Assembly (NCBI GenBank): GCA_020848855.1
Contig: JADLHH010000099.1
Span: 1-7,350, forward strand
Length of the DNA: 7,350 nt
Reading direction: 5' to 3'
DNA from: Anaerolineae bacterium
GTDB lineage: Bacteria > Chloroflexota > Anaerolineae > Aggregatilineales > Phototrophicaceae
Shown: in pieces, positions 4,638 through 7,350 of the stretch
Layout of the letters: each line of letters begins with the position of its first letter
Numbering within the stretch: the first letter of the stretch is position 1
Translations under genes and position numbers: made by a program
Notes under the pieces: model-generated
Told to the model about the DNA's origin: nothing
What the model saw: the letters and a program-made list of their open reading frames with translations, nothing else
The model's database searches: none

Positions 4638-5305
4638 TCGGCGATTACCTTTCGCGCGCCGGAATCGAGCGATCCGTCGGCGGTCATCAGCAGGCGGTCA
4701 GCGCCGCCAGCCAGGTAGAAGGATGCGCCATGCCGGTAGGCGCGAGTGTGGGCGGCGCACGCCGTTTCGCCAAAGACGGCGGGCGGATTCCAGTCTTCGG
4801 GACTCATGATGATCTTGATGCGGGTATCGAGCGCCAGAATTTCCCGATCATCGAGCATGTTGGCCACCAGCAGCACGGCATGGGGCATCTGCAGGCGGGC
4901 AAACAAGCCGAACGAGCTGCCCAGCAGCGCCGACCCCGCGCCGACCGCGAGGATCACGGCGCGGCGGCGGTCGACTCCCGGCTGGTGCAGGGCGATATCG
5001 TAAGCGTTGACGGCATCCTGTGTGGTCGAGCCGCGTCCGCTGTCGCCGCTGCGCCCGGTGCCGCGCGCGTCCCAGCGGAAAACAGCGTAACCGGCGCTCA
5101 GGGCGAGCTGAGTGTAGTCGTCGTAATCTTCGCGCGAACTGCAGCAGGCGTGATGCAGCACAAAGAGTAGCGGGTAGCCGGTTTCGGGACGGGGAGCCGT
5201 CGGATAATCCATTTGACCGGCGAGGCGCACCTCATCACCGGCGAAGACGATTTCACCGTCCGCTGCGACGCTGAGCGGAAGATCGAGGACCTGGTTTGAT
5301 GCCAT
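4598..5305 (-). CDS. Alpha/beta-hydrolase-fold protein, probably catalytically inactive
   Basis: A 235-residue protein of the alpha/beta hydrolase fold (serine aminopeptidase S33/dienelactone-hydrolase-like). Landmarks are LLFVLHHACC (46-55, where active members have LIHG), SSREDYDDY (56-64), the strand and turn FRWDARGTGRSG (76-87) and PGVDRRRAVILAV (109-121). Where the nucleophile elbow GxSxG is expected there is VGAGSA (121-126), and where the usual histidine follows the acid loop there is GADRLL (201-206) instead of a GA(D/N)H. An acid candidate, Asp171, remains. This suggests a pseudoenzyme, or a shifted nucleophile at Ser125. ATG at 5305 is the likely start, with only a weak GAGAA ribosome site. 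It heads an operon with the dehydrogenase (40-base overlap) and the orphan gene. Cytosolic; substrate unknown. Confidence 0.8.
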   Translation of the reverse strand: MASNQVLDLPLSVAADGEIVFAGDEVRLAGQMDYPTAPRPETGYPLLFVLHHACCSSREDYDDYTQLALSAGYAVFRWDARGTGRSGDSGRGSTTQDAVNAYDIALHQPGVDRRRAVILAVGAGSALLGSSFGLFARLQMPHAVLLVANMLDDREILALDTRIKIIMSPEDWNPPAVFGETACAAHTRAYRHGASFYLAGGADRLLMTADGSLDSGARKVIADWLQSLTSRSTSD

Positions 5306-5393
5306 TGTCGTTTCTCATTCGCCCTAAACTGAACAACGAACAGCAAACAAGGATTATTTGAAGTTTCTTTATTGCTTAAAGGAATGGATTTTC

Positions 5394-5419
5394 ATTATAA
5401 CAACTTTTCGTAATGTCAA
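5394..5419 (-). promoter_or_regulatory. Candidate promoter of the hydrolase-SDR-orphan operon
   Basis: On the minus strand a perfect TTGACA (5419-5414) is followed after 14 bases by a perfect TATAAT (5399-5394). The spacer is three bases short of ideal, typical of an activator-dependent promoter, unless the true -35 is another sequence. The leader to the ATG at 5305 would be about 80 bases. Confidence 0.5.
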
Positions 5420-5463
5420 CACACACGATTCGGCGAGCCGCGCGCGAATTTACGAGTGTTGAC
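5415..5463. repeat. 49-base dyad carrying both -35 boxes
   Basis: GTCAACAC (5415-5422) and its exact complement GTGTTGAC (5456-5463) share a centre near 5439 with an inner pair, ATTCG (5428-5432) and CGAAT (5445-5449). The outer arms contain the -35 hexamers of the facing promoters, so one protein bound here could control both operons. Confidence 0.5.
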
Positions 5464-5487
5464 CATACCCCATACGCGGGACATAAT
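5459..5487 (+). promoter_or_regulatory. Strong sigma-70 promoter candidate for nurA
   Basis: TTGACC (5459-5464), exactly 17 bases, then CATAAT (5482-5487): five of six matches in each box. Transcription would start near 5494, giving a leader of about 165 bases before the TTG start at 5661. Confidence 0.6.
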
Positions 5488-5505
5488 CAACCCTGTGCGT
5501 GGGGT
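5467..5505. promoter_or_regulatory. Dyad bracketing the -10 box, candidate operator or leader hairpin
   Basis: ACCCCA (5467-5472) mirrors TGGGGT (5500-5505), CGC (5475-5477) mirrors GCG (5497-5499), and GGG (5478-5480) mirrors CCC (5491-5493). The ten-base loop ACATAATCAA contains the -10 box CATAAT, so this 12-pair element wraps the promoter melting region. Confidence 0.4.
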
Positions 5506-5586
5506 GCGCAGACCGGCAGTTGGCGCGCGCAGGCGAATAGTCGCTCATTTTACGTACACATTTTCTAGCTTCGGGCAGCCGACTGC

Positions 5587-5615
5587 TTGACGGAATAGAA
5601 CGTCGGTGCTACTCT
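5587..5615 (+). promoter_or_regulatory. Second promoter candidate for nurA (extended -10)
   Basis: TTGACG (5587-5592), 17 bases, then TACTCT (5610-5615) preceded by TGC, an extended -10. The -10 itself matches only 3/6, so this is weaker than the promoter at 5459. It would give a leader of about 40 bases. Confidence 0.35.
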
Positions 5616-5660
5616 AAGATTTAAGTTGGGAAATACTAACCTTACAGGGCGGGCTGCTGA

Positions 5661-6887
5661 TTGTCGCTGGAATTCACGAAAGTTGTCGAGCAGGTACAAA
5701 CGCTGGGGCGGCATCTGGGGCATTTGAACCGGACGCTTACCAATAAGCTTGACCTTGCGCTCGAACGGTTCTACGCGACGACCGACATCGACGCGGTTCA
5801 CGAGCGGGTCAAACTGGTGCGCGAATCGAGCGTGAGCGGCTACCGGGGTGCTGCGCCCGCTCCGCGCCCGTACGACGAAGTGATCGCCGGGATTGGCTCA
5901 CTGCCGCCGCAGCCGGACGCCGCCACCCTGATCGCGGTCGATGGCTCGCAGATTTACCCCGATGCGCACGCGGCGGTGCTGTATTATCTGGTCAACATCG
6001 GCGTGTTCGTCTATTATGCCGGCGAAAAACGCCTGCCATATCAGGCGACCGAGCCGCAGTTATACTACACCGACGCCGCCTTGCAGGACCGCGACGGTCG
6101 GCTGATCACGAACCAGACGGTGAATGCCCGCCGTACCGTGATGGAAATGCAGTGGCTGGCGAAAGAGGCGTGGAGCCGCCGCGACGAGCCGCGCCCGCTG
6201 GTCGGCTTTCACGACGGTGGGCTGCTCAAGTTTTTCGGAGCGACCGAAATGGCGGGCGCGCCGGGCATCGAGCGCGATTACACCGACGCTCTGAAGATGC
6301 TGTACGACGCGCGGGCGATTCTGCTGGGATATCTGGATAAGCCGCGCAGCACCTACCTGATCAGCCTGCTGCACCTGCTCAGCCTCGACCCGGGGCAGGT
6401 GAACGACGCCAACCTGCGCGCCAACGGCGAACTCGAAGGGCTGACCGACGACATGCTGTTCGCGCACGTGCTGGAGCCGGGCGAGCGCTCCGCCATCATG
6501 ACGCAGAATTCGCCGCAGAACCTGAAATACAAGGACGCCGACACCAATCTGGAGATCGCGTTCTTCTACCTGAACGTGTCGAACACCTCGAACCCGGCAA
6601 TCGCGCGCATCGACATCCCCATGTGGGTGGCGCGCGACAAGGAGGCGGTCGCGGCGCTGCACGCGCTGATCGCGGCGCAGTGTTCGATACAAGGGCGCAA
6701 GCATTACCCGTATGCACTCACCCGCGCGGACGAACTGGCGTACGTCAGCAGTATCGAGAAAAGCCAGTTGGATGAGATGATCCGCGTTGAAATGCTCAGG
6801 CATCGCCTTGAGCCGGAAGCCTCGAACAAGCTCCAGACGAAGGGGCTTGCGCGGGGAGATCGACGGCAGCATCGTTTAGGAGCATGA
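5661..6887 (+). CDS. nurA: NurA-family DNA double-strand break repair nuclease
   Basis: A 408-residue NurA-domain protein. The family's first metal-binding aspartate is Asp94 in IAVDGSQI (91-98); a second is probably Asp185 in VGFHDGGLL (181-189); the C-terminal conserved block is YPYALTRADELA (349-360). An N-terminal helical stretch (about 1-60, containing many charged residues, VHERVKLVRES) precedes the catalytic core. NurA proteins are 5'-3' exonucleases/endonucleases that, with the hexameric HerA translocase, resect DNA ends; in bacteria they also occur in phage-defence loci. The start is TTG: a stop in the same frame lies directly upstream (5658-5660), and AGGGCGGG (5646-5653) gives a ribosome site at suitable spacing. 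It is followed 7 bases on by a HAS-barrel gene, as expected if both join one complex. Regulated probably from the promoters at 5459 and 5587. Confidence 0.87.
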   Translation: MSLEFTKVVEQVQTLGRHLGHLNRTLTNKLDLALERFYATTDIDAVHERVKLVRESSVSGYRGAAPAPRPYDEVIAGIGSLPPQPDAATLIAVDGSQIYPDAHAAVLYYLVNIGVFVYYAGEKRLPYQATEPQLYYTDAALQDRDGRLITNQTVNARRTVMEMQWLAKEAWSRRDEPRPLVGFHDGGLLKFFGATEMAGAPGIERDYTDALKMLYDARAILLGYLDKPRSTYLISLLHLLSLDPGQVNDANLRANGELEGLTDDMLFAHVLEPGERSAIMTQNSPQNLKYKDADTNLEIAFFYLNVSNTSNPAIARIDIPMWVARDKEAVAALHALIAAQCSIQGRKHYPYALTRADELAYVSSIEKSQLDEMIRVEMLRHRLEPEASNKLQTKGLARGDRRQHRLGA

Positions 6888-6894
6888 TCAGGCT

Positions 6895-7350
6895 ATGACG
6901 GTAATGGAACGGCATCGGGTCGGGCGCGTCCTGCGAGCCAGCACCACCGGCTTCGACTGTGGCACGCGGGGGAGCAAAATCGACGAGCTGCACACGTTCG
7001 GCGCATTCGTCAAAGTGCCGATTTCCGACGGGGAACTGGCGTACGCGGTCGGCTTGATCTACGCGATTCGCATCGACGACGACCCGCTGGCGCGCGAGTT
7101 GGTCATGGCGAGCTACGTGGACAACAACGCCCTGCTGGATCAGCGCGAGAACCGGATGGTTCCGGTCGAAATCTGCGTGATCAACATCGGCTACATGGAA
7201 GGCGGGCAGATCATCCACAGTCTGCCGCCGCGCCCGCCGATGAGCCTGAGCGAAGTCGAACTGTGCGAGCCGGAGGAAGTCTACGCCTTCACCCGGCGCA
7301 TGGATTATTTTCGGCTGGTGCTGAACGCCAAGGAAGTCCCGTCGGACGAA
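6895..7350 (+). CDS. HAS-barrel domain protein, probable HerA-related partner of NurA (3' end outside window)
   Basis: The frame is open from ATG 6895 to the right edge, 152 residues. The N-terminal part has the pattern of a HerA-ATP-synthase (HAS) barrel: HRVGRVLRASTTGFDCG (a 'G.V..S....F' strand pair), then FGAFVKVPI and a run GLIYAIRIDDDPLARE. HAS-barrels form the N-terminal ring of HerA hexamers. No Walker A (GxxxxGKS) appears in the 152 residues seen, where in full HerA it would be expected near this position, so this may be a stand-alone barrel or the ATPase may begin beyond the edge. The 7-base gap from the nurA stop puts both genes in one operon. The GGAG at 6879-6882 lies 12 bases before the ATG, so the start could also be the ATG at 6904. 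Role: probable DNA-end resection complex. Confidence 0.75.
   Translation, partial: MTVMERHRVGRVLRASTTGFDCGTRGSKIDELHTFGAFVKVPISDGELAYAVGLIYAIRIDDDPLARELVMASYVDNNALLDQRENRMVPVEICVINIGYMEGGQIIHSLPPRPPMSLSEVELCEPEEVYAFTRRMDYFRLVLNAKEVPSDE

Larger units (their letters stand above)
5306..5660. other. Divergent intergenic control region (355 bases) without a gene
   Basis: No convincing gene lies here. The left part (about 5330-5420) is clearly AT-rich for this window. The region holds a minus-strand promoter candidate for the hydrolase operon (5394-5419), two plus-strand candidates for nurA (5459-5487 and 5587-5615), a 49-base dyad around 5439 and a second dyad at 5467-5505. Confidence 0.6.

Noticed and set aside
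5385..5413. Possible 9-codon leader peptide on the plus strand (ATG 5385, stop at 5412)
   Set aside because: The AAGGA directly touches the ATG, so spacing is wrong, and the sequence lies upstream of the plus-strand promoter candidates.
6060..6872. 270-codon open frame on the minus strand
   Set aside because: It is antisense to nurA, which has clear family motifs; the frame is open because of high GC in the third codon position, and its product has no recognisable motifs.
6840..6887. Possible frameshift at the 3' end of nurA
   Set aside because: The tail after LQTKGLARG looks basic and unusual, but the family often ends in a basic tail, and the stop is placed 7 bases before the next ATG as in a normal operon.
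1..7350. tRNA, rRNA, CRISPR array or insertion sequence
   Set aside because: No cloverleaf, rRNA segment, spaced direct repeats or transposase motif was seen on either strand.

Overview
This window looks like chromosomal DNA from a GC-rich bacterium, most likely a member of the Chloroflexota (Anaerolineae-like). The main clue is the last gene pair, a NurA-family nuclease followed 7 bases later by a HAS-barrel protein, an arrangement I associate with that phylum. A mixed set of small oxidoreductases and bacterial-type promoters and Shine-Dalgarno sites fit too. The phylum is an inference; no rRNA or tRNA is present to confirm it. I see no insertion sequence, prophage or CRISPR array.

Layout. 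(1) 2-445, +: C-terminal part of a nitroreductase-family flavoprotein, cut by the window edge. It faces an aldo/keto reductase (497-1477, -), and a perfect 10-bp hairpin lies between the two gene ends. (2) 1478-1711: intergenic, with a promoter candidate for the reductase and, on the other strand, a TATAAT box and leader hairpin ahead of a 59-residue glycine-rich membrane microprotein (1712-1891, +). (3) 1893-2936, -: a PLP-dependent fold-type III enzyme of the D-threonine aldolase / D-serine dehydratase family, ending one base from the microprotein's stop. (4) 2937-3177: divergent regulatory region with two dyads, then a 112-residue ABM-like (dimeric alpha/beta barrel) protein (3178-3516, +) and a textbook intrinsic terminator (3545-3567).

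(5) 5305 down to 3609, -: a three-gene operon of an alpha/beta-hydrolase-fold protein that seems to lack its catalytic Ser and His, an NAD-type short-chain dehydrogenase starting with TTG inside the upstream gene, and a low-GC 96-residue protein of unknown function coupled to the dehydrogenase. (6) 5306-5660: a 355-base divergent control region. It holds facing promoters whose -35 boxes lie in an inverted repeat (GTCAACAC / GTGTTGAC), and a second dyad that brackets the + strand -10 box. (7) 5661-6887 and 6895-7350 (cut by the edge), +: NurA and the HAS-barrel protein, a probable DNA-end-processing pair whose HerA-type ATPase partner should lie downstream.

The metabolic genes do not form one clear pathway; most are single transcription units of general redox or amino-acid function. 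The most interesting parts are the symmetrical divergent control region at 5394-5505, the probable pseudo-hydrolase with its coupled orphan gene, and the NurA/HAS-barrel pair.
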